From: Eutrophocola sp965662685
GTDB lineage: Bacteria > Pseudomonadota > Gammaproteobacteria > Pseudomonadales > Pseudohongiellaceae
NCBI GenBank assembly: GCA_965662685.1
Contig: CBFIIQ010000004.1
Location: forward strand, 39,143 to 103,142
DNA: 64,000 bases
Direction of reading: 5' to 3'
Shown here: positions 34,839 to 44,743 of the stretch, in pieces
Numbering within the stretch: position 1 is the first letter of the stretch
How the letters are laid out: every line of letters starts with the position of its first letter
Position numbers and translations under genes: made by a program
Notes under the pieces: model-generated
Told to the model about the DNA's origin: nothing
What the model saw: only the letters and a program-made list of their open reading frames with translations
Database searches by the model: none

Positions 34839-36110
34839 ATGGCAACGGATAAACCTTTAACTAAGAATATCGAAATCGGCCGAGCCCCTTTCAACTTCAA
34901 GCAGTATGAAGCTGCAGGTGGTTATGAAAGTGTACGCAAGGTCGTCACCATGGCGCCAGGCGATGTGGTTAATCTGGTGAAAGATGCCGGGCTTGGCGGA
35001 CGCGGCGGCGCTGGCTTTAATACCGGTTTAAAGTGGAGCTTTGTACCAGCACCCGATGGTGGTCCCCGTTATCTGGTTATTAATGGCGATGAAATGGAGC
35101 CGGGTACGTTTAAGGATCGCCTGCTGATCGAAAATGACCCCCATTTATTAATTGAAGGCATGATTACCACCTGTTTTGCGCTGCAAGCCCAAACCGGCTA
35201 TATCTTTTTGCGGGGTGAATACACGGTTTGCGAAGAGCGATTACTGGCCGCCATTGGTGAGGCCTACGAAAATGGCATGCTGGGTAAGAATATCCTTGGT
35301 TCAGGCTTCGATCTTGATATCTATCTGCACACCAGTGCCGGCCGTTATATCTGCGGTGAGGAAACTGCACTGATCAACGCCCTCGAAGGCAAGCGCGCAA
35401 ATCCTCGTGCCAAACCGCCTTTTCCCCAGGTAAGTGGCCTGTGGGGAAGACCAACCGTAGTAAACAATGTAGAAACCATCTGTAATATTCCTGGCATCGT
35501 TGCCAATGGTGTTGAATGGTATCAGGGACTAGGACTTGGTGATTTTGTCGGTACTCGGATGTCGGGCGTCAGTGGTCGGGTAAAAAATCCTGGCTGCTGG
35601 GAAGTGCCTGTGGGCATCACTTTCCGTCAGTTGCTGGAAGATTATGCCGGCGGTATGCAGGATGGTTATGAATTGAAGGCTTTTCTTCCAGGTGGTGGTT
35701 CAACTGACTTCCTGATGCCTGAACATCTTGATCTGCCCATGGATCCCGGCGCGGTGCAAAAAGCCGGTAGTCGCCTTGGAACCTCGCTCATCATGGTGCT
35801 GGATGACAAGACCTGTCCGGTTGGATGTATCCGTAATTTGATCAAGTTTTTTGCCCATGAAAGCTGTGGCTGGTGTACCCCTTGCCGTGACGGATTACCA
35901 TGGACAGAACAGATGCTGAACAAGCTGGAAGAGGGCACCGGCAGTTTAAAAGATATCGAAATCCTGAAAGAAATGACCGGCTACATGGGAATAGGCAATA
36001 CATTCTGTGCATTGGCGCCGGGTGCGATGGAACCTCTGCAGAGCGGCCTGAAGTATTTTATTGATGAATTTGAAGCTCATGTTAATCATGGGTGCGGTTA
36101 TAGCAAGTAA
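34839..36110 (+). CDS. nuoF: NADH-quinone oxidoreductase subunit F
   Basis: 51 kDa-type flavoprotein that oxidises NADH with FMN and passes electrons to cluster N3. The FMN/NADH glycine-rich region is GLGGRGGAGFNTGLKW (about residues 51-66). The second conserved block is YICGEETALINALEGKRANPR. The 4Fe-4S ligands are in ESCGWCTPCRDG and the later GNTFCALAPGA. The length of 423 residues is usual. The start ATG follows nuoE by 8 bases. Confidence 0.97.
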   Translation: MATDKPLTKNIEIGRAPFNFKQYEAAGGYESVRKVVTMAPGDVVNLVKDAGLGGRGGAGFNTGLKWSFVPAPDGGPRYLVINGDEMEPGTFKDRLLIENDPHLLIEGMITTCFALQAQTGYIFLRGEYTVCEERLLAAIGEAYENGMLGKNILGSGFDLDIYLHTSAGRYICGEETALINALEGKRANPRAKPPFPQVSGLWGRPTVVNNVETICNIPGIVANGVEWYQGLGLGDFVGTRMSGVSGRVKNPGCWEVPVGITFRQLLEDYAGGMQDGYELKAFLPGGGSTDFLMPEHLDLPMDPGAVQKAGSRLGTSLIMVLDDKTCPVGCIRNLIKFFAHESCGWCTPCRDGLPWTEQMLNKLEEGTGSLKDIEILKEMTGYMGIGNTFCALAPGAMEPLQSGLKYFIDEFEAHVNHGCGYSK

Positions 36111-36170
36111 TAATATACATTAATATTTGAATATAACTTATTGTACGTATTGATTTTATCGGAGTAGTAA

Positions 36171-38897
36171 ATGGTAAAAATTACCGTTGATGGCAAAGTC
36201 CTTGAAGTGGACGAAAGCAAAAACCTGCTGGAAGAAGTTCTCTCCCAGGGGGAAGATTTGCCATATTTCTGCTGGCATCCCAGCATGGGCTCCGTTGGAT
36301 CATGCCGTCAGTGTGCAGTGATCGAATATGCCAATGATGAAGATGAGAGAGGTCGCCTGAACATGGCCTGCATGACGGCACCTCGAGAGGGGGCGCGTTA
36401 CTCAATCGAGAAAGCTGCCAAGTTCCGTGCCCAGGCTATCGAAAGCATCATGATCAATCATCCCCATGACTGTCCGGTGTGTGAGGAGGGTGGTGAGTGT
36501 CACCTTCAGGACATGACGGTCATGTCCGGGCATAACTACCGCCGTTATGATGGCAAGAAAAAGACTCATACCAACCAGTATCTTGGCCCGTTTATCGGTC
36601 ATGAAATGAATCGCTGCATAACCTGTTACCGTTGTGTGCGTTTCTACAAGGATTATGCAGGTGGGACTGATTTTGGACCACAGGCATCCCATGACAACAC
36701 CTATTTTGGACGCTGGCAGGAGGGTCCGCTGGAAAGTGAATTCAGCGGCAATCTGGCGGAAGTCTGTCCTACCGGTGTTTTTACTGACAAGCCTTTCAGC
36801 AAGCACTACGTGCGCAAATGGGATCTACAAACGGCCCCTTCAGTATGTGCCGGTTGCAGTGTCGGTTGCAATACCAACCCCGGTGAACGTTATGGCACCT
36901 TACGTCGTGTTGTAAACCGCTTCAATGATGAAGTGAATGGCTATTTTCTATGTGATCGCGGCCGTTTTGGCACCGGTTATGTCAATAGTGAAGAGCGTAT
37001 TACTGCAAGCATGACCCGGGCCACACATGATGCAGCCCCGTACCTTGCCAGTACCGATGAAGCACGCTCACAACTGCAGGCCATGGCTTCCAACAGTATC
37101 GGCATTGGTTCACCCCGAGCCTCTCTGGAATCCAATTTTGCCTTGCGTGAACTGGTAGGCCCTGAAAACTTCTATGCCGGCATCTCTGCCAATGAACTGG
37201 CTATGTCGAAGCAGATTCTGGATATCTATCGCAACAGGCCAGTCAATATTGCCAGCATCAAGGATATAGAAGCTTCCGATGCCGTGCTTGTTCTGGGTGA
37301 AGATGTCACCAATACTGCTGCACGCCTTGCTCTTGCACTGCGCCAGTCAGTGCGCAATCTCGGCAAACAAATGGCCAGAGATATGAAGTTCCCGGAGTGG
37401 CAGGATGCGGCTATCCGCCAGCTCACCATGGATCGTAAAAGTCCCTTGTTTGTGTTGAGTCCACACGCCACCAGGCTTGACGACATAGCGGCCCATGTCG
37501 AAATAGGCACTGCCACCGATAGCGCTCGCCTGGGCTTTGCCATCGCCCATGAAATTGATTCCACTGCGCCGGCAGTAAAAAACCTCAGTGCTGATGAAAA
37601 AGCGGTGGTCACGACTATTGCCAGTGCGTTAAAACAAGCCAGTCAGCCTTTGATCATCAGCGGAACAGGCGCCATGAGTCAGGCTCTGATCGCTGCAGCT
37701 GCAAATATTGCTACGGCACTGAACGCTGGTGACAAGAAAGCAAATCTGGCACTTGTATCTGCCGAAGCCAACAGCATGGGATTGGCCTTACTGATGGAGA
37801 ACAGTTCAAACTCTCTGGACGACGCCATGGCAAGCAATACCAAGGCCGCTATAGTGTTGGAAAATGATCTTTATCGACGCGCTCCCGGCAACAGCGTAGA
37901 CAGCTTTATCAGCGGACTTGACCAGCTTGCTGTGCTGGACAGCCTGAAAACACGAACAGGGGAACAGGCCAACCTGGTTCTTGCCGCAGGTACTTTTGCT
38001 GAAACCTCCGGTACTTTTGTGAACTACGAAGCTAGAGCACAACATTATTATTCCGTGTTCAAACCTGTTGCAGCGATTCGTTCAAGTACTTTCTGGCTGA
38101 GTGATAAAAAACTCTCCGAATTAACGCAGGATTGTGCGGACAGCATTTCCGGTGGCGAAGGTATTGCCAGCTTGACGCCAGCTGAAGGATTCAACGTTTC
38201 AGGTATGAAGGTGCCGCGCCAGCAACATCGTTACAGTGGTCGCACTGCGATGCGAGCCGATGTCAATGTGCATGAACCGAAACAGGAACAGGATGAAGAA
38301 GGAATTCTTGCCTATTCTATGGAAGGAGTTTCAGCACTCAAGGATGCAACCGTTTTTAATACCGCCTGGGCAGGGGGATGGAACTCGAATCAGAGCGTAT
38401 TTAAATTCCAGTCTCACACAGGTGCCGCGTTGAAACAGGCAGGCCATGGCCATTGTCTGGTGCAAAGTACAGCCACAGAAAAGTCCTGGTCCGAGCTAAT
38501 TGAGACTGACAAGCCAAAAGGGGATTTCGAAGTCTTTCCGCTATACCACCTGTTTGGCAGTGAAGAACTGACGGCCAATACAGATGCGATCAAGGAAAAA
38601 GCGACATCGGCCTATATTGCCATCAACGAGGCAGATGCCGGCAAACTGGGCCTGCAAGCCAGTGATGGGGTGAGTGTTGAGCATAATGGCGCCGTGCCCT
38701 ATATCATCCGCAGCTCAATTGCGCCTGGCACTGTCGGCGTTCCAGTTGGCCTGCAGGGTCTGAATTTCCGTGATTTACCAGCGGCAATAGCGCTGGCGAA
38801 AGCCGCTGACTGGACCAGTCCGTCTGAGTGGCAAGCTGGCAATATTATTGTCAGTGACAAGGCAACAGTTATCTCGGAAAACGGAGGTGAAGCCTGA
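36171..38897 (+). CDS. nuoG: NADH-quinone oxidoreductase subunit G
   Basis: Largest peripheral-arm subunit, 908 residues, carrying several Fe-S clusters in a molybdopterin-oxidoreductase-like scaffold. The N-terminal 2Fe-2S ligands are in YFCWHPSMGSVGSCRQC. The His-ligated cluster motif is H-P-H-D-C-P-V-C followed by GECHLQD. The next cluster is at NRCITCYRCVRFY. A further four-cysteine motif C-x2-C-x3-C-x27-C, starting SVCAGCSVGC, matches the extra cluster N7 seen in Escherichia coli and Thermus. The C-terminal half is a degenerate molybdopterin domain with many low-complexity Ala/Ser stretches. The stop overlaps the nuoH ATG by one base. Confidence 0.96.
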   Translation: MVKITVDGKVLEVDESKNLLEEVLSQGEDLPYFCWHPSMGSVGSCRQCAVIEYANDEDERGRLNMACMTAPREGARYSIEKAAKFRAQAIESIMINHPHDCPVCEEGGECHLQDMTVMSGHNYRRYDGKKKTHTNQYLGPFIGHEMNRCITCYRCVRFYKDYAGGTDFGPQASHDNTYFGRWQEGPLESEFSGNLAEVCPTGVFTDKPFSKHYVRKWDLQTAPSVCAGCSVGCNTNPGERYGTLRRVVNRFNDEVNGYFLCDRGRFGTGYVNSEERITASMTRATHDAAPYLASTDEARSQLQAMASNSIGIGSPRASLESNFALRELVGPENFYAGISANELAMSKQILDIYRNRPVNIASIKDIEASDAVLVLGEDVTNTAARLALALRQSVRNLGKQMARDMKFPEWQDAAIRQLTMDRKSPLFVLSPHATRLDDIAAHVEIGTATDSARLGFAIAHEIDSTAPAVKNLSADEKAVVTTIASALKQASQPLIISGTGAMSQALIAAAANIATALNAGDKKANLALVSAEANSMGLALLMENSSNSLDDAMASNTKAAIVLENDLYRRAPGNSVDSFISGLDQLAVLDSLKTRTGEQANLVLAAGTFAETSGTFVNYEARAQHYYSVFKPVAAIRSSTFWLSDKKLSELTQDCADSISGGEGIASLTPAEGFNVSGMKVPRQQHRYSGRTAMRADVNVHEPKQEQDEEGILAYSMEGVSALKDATVFNTAWAGGWNSNQSVFKFQSHTGAALKQAGHGHCLVQSTATEKSWSELIETDKPKGDFEVFPLYHLFGSEELTANTDAIKEKATSAYIAINEADAGKLGLQASDGVSVEHNGAVPYIIRSSIAPGTVGVPVGLQGLNFRDLPAAIALAKAADWTSPSEWQAGNIIVSDKATVISENGGEA

Positions 38898-39880
38898 TGT
38901 TCAGTTTCCAGGTAGGTTCACTGCTTAATATAGCCCTGATTCTCGGCGTAGTTCTGGCTCTGGCAGCCTTGCTGATCTGGATGGAAAGGCGTCTGCTGGG
39001 ATTTTTCAATGACCGTGTTGGCCCCAATCGAGTCGGTCCTTTCGGCATTCTGCAATCTGTTGCCGATGTTATAAAACTGATTACCAAGGAAGACTGGGTT
39101 CCGCCATTCGCTGACAAGCTGACGTTCATCGTTGCGCCAATGATTATTCCGATAGTCATGCTGCTCAGCTTTGCCATGATTCCGTTTGCACCGGGTGTAG
39201 GCATTATTGACATGAATATTGGCCTGTTATTTGTTATGGCCATGGCCGGATTGGCCTCCTATTCAGCCATGCTGGGTGGTATTGCTTCCAATAATAAATT
39301 CGCCTTGCTAGGAGGTCTGCGTGCTGCAGGGCAGATGATTTCCTATGAAGTTTTTATGGGCGTATCAATCCTCGGTGTCGTTATTCTGTCTGACAGTTTT
39401 TCACTACGCGGTATTGTCGAAGCACAGCAAGATGGCTGGTATGTAATTCCCCAGTTTATTGGCTTTATTGTGTTTATGGTCGCCGCATTGGCAGAGTCTC
39501 ATCGCTGGCCGTTTGACCTTCCGGAAGGTGAAGCGGAAATTATTTCTGGCTTTAACACTGAATATTCCGGCATGAAATTTGGTTTGTTCTTCGTCGGCGA
39601 ATACATAGGCATGCTGCTAATGGCCTGTCTGATACCAGTATTGTTTTTTGGCGGCTGGCATGCACCCTTTGGCCTTGAATTTGGCAACGAAATAATTTCA
39701 GGCGTGTTCTGGATGGGCGCCAAAACCATGGCTTTTGTTTGCTTCTTTATTCTGGTCAGGGCAGCGCTTGCAAGACCTCGATACGATCAGTTAATGAGTT
39801 ATGGCTGGTTGGTGATGCTACCGTTGTCACTGCTTAACTTGCTGATTACCGGTGCCATCGTGCTGATACAAGGGAGTTAG
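38897..39880 (+). CDS. nuoH: NADH-quinone oxidoreductase subunit H
   Basis: Membrane subunit with about eight helices that joins the peripheral arm to the proton-pumping arm and forms part of the quinone chamber. Conserved marks are ERRLLGFFNDRVGPNRVGPFG in the first loop, KLITKEDWVPP, and AESHRWPFDLPEGEAEIISGF with the acidic residues of the quinone-coupling loop. Length 327 residues. The ATG shares one base with the nuoG stop, so translation is coupled. Confidence 0.97.
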   Translation: MFSFQVGSLLNIALILGVVLALAALLIWMERRLLGFFNDRVGPNRVGPFGILQSVADVIKLITKEDWVPPFADKLTFIVAPMIIPIVMLLSFAMIPFAPGVGIIDMNIGLLFVMAMAGLASYSAMLGGIASNNKFALLGGLRAAGQMISYEVFMGVSILGVVILSDSFSLRGIVEAQQDGWYVIPQFIGFIVFMVAALAESHRWPFDLPEGEAEIISGFNTEYSGMKFGLFFVGEYIGMLLMACLIPVLFFGGWHAPFGLEFGNEIISGVFWMGAKTMAFVCFFILVRAALARPRYDQLMSYGWLVMLPLSLLNLLITGAIVLIQGS

Positions 39881-39882
39881 AA

Positions 39883-40431
39883 TTGCTTAAAATATTTTTA
39901 CATCAGCTCAATATTATCTGGTCACAGATTGTTTCTCTGTGGCTGGTATTTCTTCACCTGTTCCACAAGTCAGACACTGTTGAGTATCCGGAAGTTAAAC
40001 CTCATATGTTTCCGCGTTGGCGTGGCCGTATTATTCTTACGCGTGACCCGGATGGTGAAGAGCGCTGCGTGGCTTGTAATCTTTGTGCCGTCGCCTGTCC
40101 TGTTGACTGTATTGCGTTGCAGAAAACTGAAGATGAAGACGGACGCTGGTACCCGGAATTTTTCCGCATCAACTTTTCACGCTGCATCATGTGTGGTTTT
40201 TGTGAAGAAGCCTGTCCGACCCATGCAATACAGTTAACTCCGGATTTTGAAATGGCTGAGTATGTGCGCCAGGATATGGTCTGGGAAAAAGAACATATGC
40301 TTATTGATGGCACTGGCAAATACCATGACTACAATTTCTACAAGGTCGCCGGTAAAGCCATAGGCGGAAAAGGCAAGGGCGAAGCCCTCGATGAACTGCC
40401 TCCTACAGATCGCAGGAGCCTGATGCCATGA
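39883..40431 (+). CDS. nuoI: NADH-quinone oxidoreductase subunit I
   Basis: Ferredoxin-like subunit carrying two 4Fe-4S clusters (N6a and N6b) on the route to N2. The two motifs are CVACNLCAVACPVDC and CIMCGFCEEACPTHA. The start is a TTG two bases after the nuoH stop, with GGGAG 6 bases upstream; no ATG is available before the conserved N-terminal helix. The stop overlaps the nuoJ start by 4 bases. Length 182 residues, usual for the family. Confidence 0.96.
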   Translation: MLKIFLHQLNIIWSQIVSLWLVFLHLFHKSDTVEYPEVKPHMFPRWRGRIILTRDPDGEERCVACNLCAVACPVDCIALQKTEDEDGRWYPEFFRINFSRCIMCGFCEEACPTHAIQLTPDFEMAEYVRQDMVWEKEHMLIDGTGKYHDYNFYKVAGKAIGGKGKGEALDELPPTDRRSLMP

Positions 40432-40910
40432 GTGTACTATTTTATGGCTCAGCCATTATCGCTGTACTTGCAACACTGCTGGTAATTACACGAACAAACA
40501 TTGTTCATGCCTTGCTGTATTTCATTGTTTCCCTGCTGGCAATAGCTGTCATTTTTTACACGCTGGGCGCTCCTTTTGCGGCCGCACTCGAAATTATTGT
40601 CTATGCCGGTGCCATTATGGTGATGTTCCTGTTTGTGGTGATGATGCTGAATCTTGGACAGGTTACACAGGACCAGGAAAAAGCCTGGCTAACGCCTTCA
40701 ATCTGGATAGGACCAAGCATCATGGCTGTTCCACTTCTGGCGTCTGTGATTTATGCCATCAACCTGAACCAGGAACAAATGGCACATACCGTTGTAAGTG
40801 CCAAAGAGATAGGTATGGCTTTATTTGGCCCTTACGTACTGGCTGTTGAACTGGCTTCAATGTTGCTACTGGCAGGGCTTGTAGGCGCCTATCATCTCGC
40901 CAGAAAGTAA
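40428..40910 (+). CDS. nuoJ: NADH-quinone oxidoreductase subunit J
   Basis: Membrane subunit with five predicted helices, part of the proton-transfer path between NuoH and NuoK. The conserved helix is LEIIVYAGAIMVMFLFVVMMLN. Length 160 residues, at the short end of the range but complete at both ends. It overlaps nuoI by 4 bases and is followed by a 72-base gap before nuoK. Confidence 0.95.
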   Translation: MSVLFYGSAIIAVLATLLVITRTNIVHALLYFIVSLLAIAVIFYTLGAPFAAALEIIVYAGAIMVMFLFVVMMLNLGQVTQDQEKAWLTPSIWIGPSIMAVPLLASVIYAINLNQEQMAHTVVSAKEIGMALFGPYVLAVELASMLLLAGLVGAYHLARK

Positions 40911-40982
40911 AAAACATAGTTATTAAACAGATATAAAAATGCAGATGTTTAGAATGAAAAATAAAGAAGGGGAAAGCAACTG

Positions 40983-41312
40983 ATGGAGATGCCAACAGTC
41001 ACAATGCAGGCAATTCCCATGGAGCATGGTTTATTGCTCGCGGCAATTCTCTTCGTCCTGGGTATGGTTGGAGTACTGACCCGACGCAACATGGTGTTTA
41101 TCCTCATGTCATTGGAAATCATGCTGAATGCCACTGGCCTGGCATTTATCGTTGCCTCTTCCCGCTGGGGACAGGTTGACGGTCAAATTATGTTCCTGAT
41201 GATTCTGAGTCTGGCTGCTGCTGAAGTCGCAGTGGCCCTTGGACTGGTATTGCAGCTTTTCAACAAGCGCAAAACACTGGATATCAATGTACTTGGCGAG
41301 ATGAAAGGTTAG
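40983..41312 (+). CDS. nuoK: NADH-quinone oxidoreductase subunit K
   Basis: Small membrane subunit with three helices, homologous to MrpC antiporter subunits. The conserved glutamate-bearing helices are seen in VFILMSLEIMLNATGLAFI and MILSLAAAEVAVALGLVLQL. The ATG start has a GGGG-rich ribosome-binding site (AAGGGGAAAG) just upstream. Length 109 residues; a start at the second Met (MQAIPMEHGL) would give about 101 residues, nearer the usual size. Confidence 0.95.
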   Translation: MEMPTVTMQAIPMEHGLLLAAILFVLGMVGVLTRRNMVFILMSLEIMLNATGLAFIVASSRWGQVDGQIMFLMILSLAAAEVAVALGLVLQLFNKRKTLDINVLGEMKG

Positions 41313-41358
41313 GGAGCCTGGGTCCTCAGTCCCTGTTTTAAAAAGGTAAAAGAATAAG

Positions 41359-43194
41359 ATGCTTGATTTATTGTGGTTGGTGCCGGTTATCCCGTTTATC
41401 GGGTTTCTGATTCTCACCCTGACATTTGGTAAATTGCCGCAGCTGGCTGCGGGAATTGTCGGTGCCGGTTCAATTGGCCTGTCTTTTGTTTTTGCCTTCC
41501 TGGCAGGCAGCAGTTTTCTGGGTGCAGAAATAACGTCCTATTCCCAGACCCTCTGGACCTGGATGTCTGTAGGTGACCTGGATGTTGGATTTACGCTTTA
41601 TCTGGATGGTGTATCTCTGGTAATGATGTATGTGATTACCGGCATCGGTTTCCTTATTCATGTTTACGCAACCGGATACATGAGCGGCGATCCAAGCTTT
41701 GCCCGATTCTTCTCTTATATGAATCTTTTTGTCTCTGCCATGCTGATACTGGTACTGGCTGACAACCTCGCATTACTGTTTATGGGCTGGGAGGGCGTAG
41801 GATTATGCTCCTACTTGCTGATTGGATTCTGGTACAAGGATCCAAACAATGGTTACTGTGCACGCAAGGCATTTGTTATGACCAGGGTTGGCGATGCCTT
41901 TATGGCAATCGGCCTTTTCACCCTGTTTGTCAGTACCGGCACACTGAATATTCAGGAAGCCATGCTTGAAGCCGAAGCCCAGTGGATCGTGGGTTCCGGT
42001 GTCGCTACTGCAGTTACCCTGTTGCTACTGGGTGGCGCGGTTGGTAAATCTGCTCAACTACCACTACAGACGTGGTTACCCGATGCCATGGCCGGACCGA
42101 CACCAATTTCCGCCCTGATTCATGCCGCTACTATGGTCACTGCAGGGGTTTACCTGATTGCGCGAACTCATGTGCTCTATCTCCTCGCCCCTGAAGTTCA
42201 ATACCTGGTGGGAGTGATTGGTGCCATTACCTTGTTAATGGCAGGTTTCACAGCCCTGACCCAAAGCGATATCAAAAAAGTTCTGGCGTTTTCTACGGTC
42301 AGTCAAATTGGCTATATGTTCCTGGCATTGGGAGTAGGGGCCTGGAGTAGTGCAATTTTCCATCTCATGACCCATGCCTTCTTTAAAGCCCTGTTATTCC
42401 TTACAGCCGGCTCCATTATTCTTGCCATGCACCATGAGCAGGACATTTTCAAGATGGGCGGCTTACGCAAGGATCTGCGCTGGTCACATGCCCTGTTTCT
42501 GATCGGTACCTTGGGGCTGGTCGCTTTCCCGGGCTTTTCAGGCTTCTACAGTAAGGAAGAAATTCTGGCCTCAGCCCTGGAGAATCATGATGGTGGCTAC
42601 ATCCTTTACCTGGCAGGTCTGCTTGGCGCTGTGATGACCTACCTATACAGTTTCAGACTTTATTTCCTTGTCTTCTATGGCAAGAAAACCCATGACGGCC
42701 ATGAAGTCATGGGGCTGCATTTACAGGGACCACTGGTACTTCTTGCGATCGGAGCGGTACTGGCCGGGTTAATTCATATTCCGGTGGAAGGGGTATTCCC
42801 TGAAGTGGAAGAACACCATCCTTCAATAATGGCCCAGGCAGCGATGATTCTGCTTCCCATGCTCGGCGGTCTGTTGGCCTGGTGGGTTTTCATAAAGGGC
42901 AAAATTGACACAGAAAAACTGGCAGGACAGGGCATTGGCGCCAAACTTCATCGTTTCTGGTTTACCCAGTGGGGTATGGACTGGTTATACGACAAGGTTA
43001 TTGTGATGCCATACACCTGGCTGGCAGAAGTGAATAAAAACGACTTCATTGATTCAATCTATAACGGCTCAGCAAGAGCAGTGCGTTTCTGCCATGAAAT
43101 CATGAGTGAAACCCAGACTGGTCAGCTGCGCTGGTACGCCGTCAGTGTAACGTATGGCTTGTTGCTGCTAGTAGTATTAGGAGTACTGTTATGA
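41359..43194 (+). CDS. nuoL: NADH-quinone oxidoreductase subunit L
   Basis: Largest antiporter-like proton-pumping subunit, 611 residues, about sixteen helices plus the long lateral helix at the C-terminus. Key regions are FMGWEGVGLCSYLLIGFWY, with the first essential acid, GAVGKSAQLPLQTWLPDAM, with the conserved Lys, and ALIHAATMVTAGVYLIAR. The QSDIKKVLAFSTVSQIGYM segment is the second pumping motif. The stop overlaps the nuoM ATG by 4 bases. Confidence 0.97.
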   Translation: MLDLLWLVPVIPFIGFLILTLTFGKLPQLAAGIVGAGSIGLSFVFAFLAGSSFLGAEITSYSQTLWTWMSVGDLDVGFTLYLDGVSLVMMYVITGIGFLIHVYATGYMSGDPSFARFFSYMNLFVSAMLILVLADNLALLFMGWEGVGLCSYLLIGFWYKDPNNGYCARKAFVMTRVGDAFMAIGLFTLFVSTGTLNIQEAMLEAEAQWIVGSGVATAVTLLLLGGAVGKSAQLPLQTWLPDAMAGPTPISALIHAATMVTAGVYLIARTHVLYLLAPEVQYLVGVIGAITLLMAGFTALTQSDIKKVLAFSTVSQIGYMFLALGVGAWSSAIFHLMTHAFFKALLFLTAGSIILAMHHEQDIFKMGGLRKDLRWSHALFLIGTLGLVAFPGFSGFYSKEEILASALENHDGGYILYLAGLLGAVMTYLYSFRLYFLVFYGKKTHDGHEVMGLHLQGPLVLLAIGAVLAGLIHIPVEGVFPEVEEHHPSIMAQAAMILLPMLGGLLAWWVFIKGKIDTEKLAGQGIGAKLHRFWFTQWGMDWLYDKVIVMPYTWLAEVNKNDFIDSIYNGSARAVRFCHEIMSETQTGQLRWYAVSVTYGLLLLVVLGVLL

Positions 43195-44693
43195 TTCTGG
43201 TGTGGTTGATAACAATACTTTTTGCCGGCGGTATCGGAGCCTGGCTATCAGAAAAACGTAATCCTGAATTGCCCAGGGTAATTGCCCTGGCAACAATACT
43301 GCTGGACCTGTTCCTTGTTGTATTGATGCTGGTTGCACCTGGCGTACTCGGTCTGGATGCTGGCTCACAAGCTGACCTGGGACAGACTGGTGAATGGCTG
43401 GTGCTTTACAGCAGCGAATGGATTCCGCGTTTTGGCGTTTCATTTATCTTTGGTGCCGACGGCCTGGGACTGTTATTAATCACTCTCACCGTATTTCTGG
43501 GTTTAATGTCTCTGGGCTCGGCCTGGGGAGAAATCAAGGAACGCACCGGGTTCTTCTATTTCAATCTGCTGTGGACACTAGCCGGCGTTATCGGGGTATT
43601 TACCGCGCTTGATCTATTCCTGTTTTTCTTCTTCTGGGAAGTCATGTTGATCCCCATGTATTTCATCATAGCCATCTGGGGACATGAAAATAAAGAATAT
43701 GCCGCAATGAAATTCTTTATCTTTACCCAGGTCAGCGGGATGTTAATGCTGCTGGCGATTCTGGTGCTGGTGTTTTTCCACCATCAAGGCACCGGCGAAT
43801 TTACTTTCAGCTATTTCGATTTGATGGGTACCGTTATTCCTGATGGCTTTGGTTTCTGGGTCATGCTGGGATTCTTTATCGCTTTTGCCACCAAGTTGCC
43901 CACGGTACCATTTCATAACTGGCTACCGGATGCTCACTCGCAGGCGCCAACACCTGGCTCGGTTATTCTGGCAGGCATCCTGCTCAAGACCGGCGCCTAT
44001 GGTCTGATACGTTTTACAATTCCTTTGTTCCCTGAAGTCTCCGCTGACTTTGCCCCAACGGCAATGTTGATGGGTGTAATCAGTATTCTTTACACCGCCA
44101 AGGTAGCTTTTTCGCAAAACGATTTAAAACGCTTGATTGCCTATACCTCGGTCAGTCATATGGGGTTTGTGATGCTGGGTGTTTATGCATGGACCGCTCA
44201 GGGAGTGCAGGGTGCTGTGATGACCATGCTGGCTCATGGTTTCAGCGCAGCTGCACTGTTTATGCTCGCCGGTGGCCTGCAACATCGTATTCATACAAGA
44301 CAGATGGATAAGATGGGCGGACTTTGGGGTGTAGCTCCTAAAATGGGCTTCATGGCTCTGTTCTTTACTGTCGCAGCTGTCGGCATGCCCGGCCTCGGTA
44401 ATTTTATAGGTGAATTCCTGGTGCTACTGGGTAGCTTTCGCATCAGTGTAGCGGCCGCGTCACTGGCTGCAATCGGCATGGTCGTTGCGGCAGTTTATTC
44501 CCTGATCGTTATCCAGAAAGTGTTCCATGGCGAGAACAAAAACAATCTGGAGGTGGAAGATCTGACCACCGTAGAGATGATCTGCTTTGGCTTGATGATG
44601 ATTGGTTTGCTGTGGATGGGCATGTATCCCCAGTCCATGCTCAACATGTCTGAACCGACCCTGAGAAGTTTGGGCGTTTTGTTTTTCCAGTAA
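43191..44693 (+). CDS. nuoM: NADH-quinone oxidoreductase subunit M
   Basis: Second antiporter-like subunit with fourteen predicted helices, 500 residues. Conserved residues are seen in FFFWEVMLIPMYFII (essential Glu), FATKLPTVPFHNWLPDAHSQ (Lys and Asp), and QNDLKRLIAYTSVSHMGFV. It overlaps nuoL by 4 bases and precedes nuoN by 50 bases. Confidence 0.97.
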   Translation: MILVWLITILFAGGIGAWLSEKRNPELPRVIALATILLDLFLVVLMLVAPGVLGLDAGSQADLGQTGEWLVLYSSEWIPRFGVSFIFGADGLGLLLITLTVFLGLMSLGSAWGEIKERTGFFYFNLLWTLAGVIGVFTALDLFLFFFFWEVMLIPMYFIIAIWGHENKEYAAMKFFIFTQVSGMLMLLAILVLVFFHHQGTGEFTFSYFDLMGTVIPDGFGFWVMLGFFIAFATKLPTVPFHNWLPDAHSQAPTPGSVILAGILLKTGAYGLIRFTIPLFPEVSADFAPTAMLMGVISILYTAKVAFSQNDLKRLIAYTSVSHMGFVMLGVYAWTAQGVQGAVMTMLAHGFSAAALFMLAGGLQHRIHTRQMDKMGGLWGVAPKMGFMALFFTVAAVGMPGLGNFIGEFLVLLGSFRISVAAASLAAIGMVVAAVYSLIVIQKVFHGENKNNLEVEDLTTVEMICFGLMMIGLLWMGMYPQSMLNMSEPTLRSLGVLFFQ

Positions 44694-44743
44694 CTAATAC
44701 TGACTAATTTTATATAACCGTTTAAAGGAAAGTTCTGCTCACT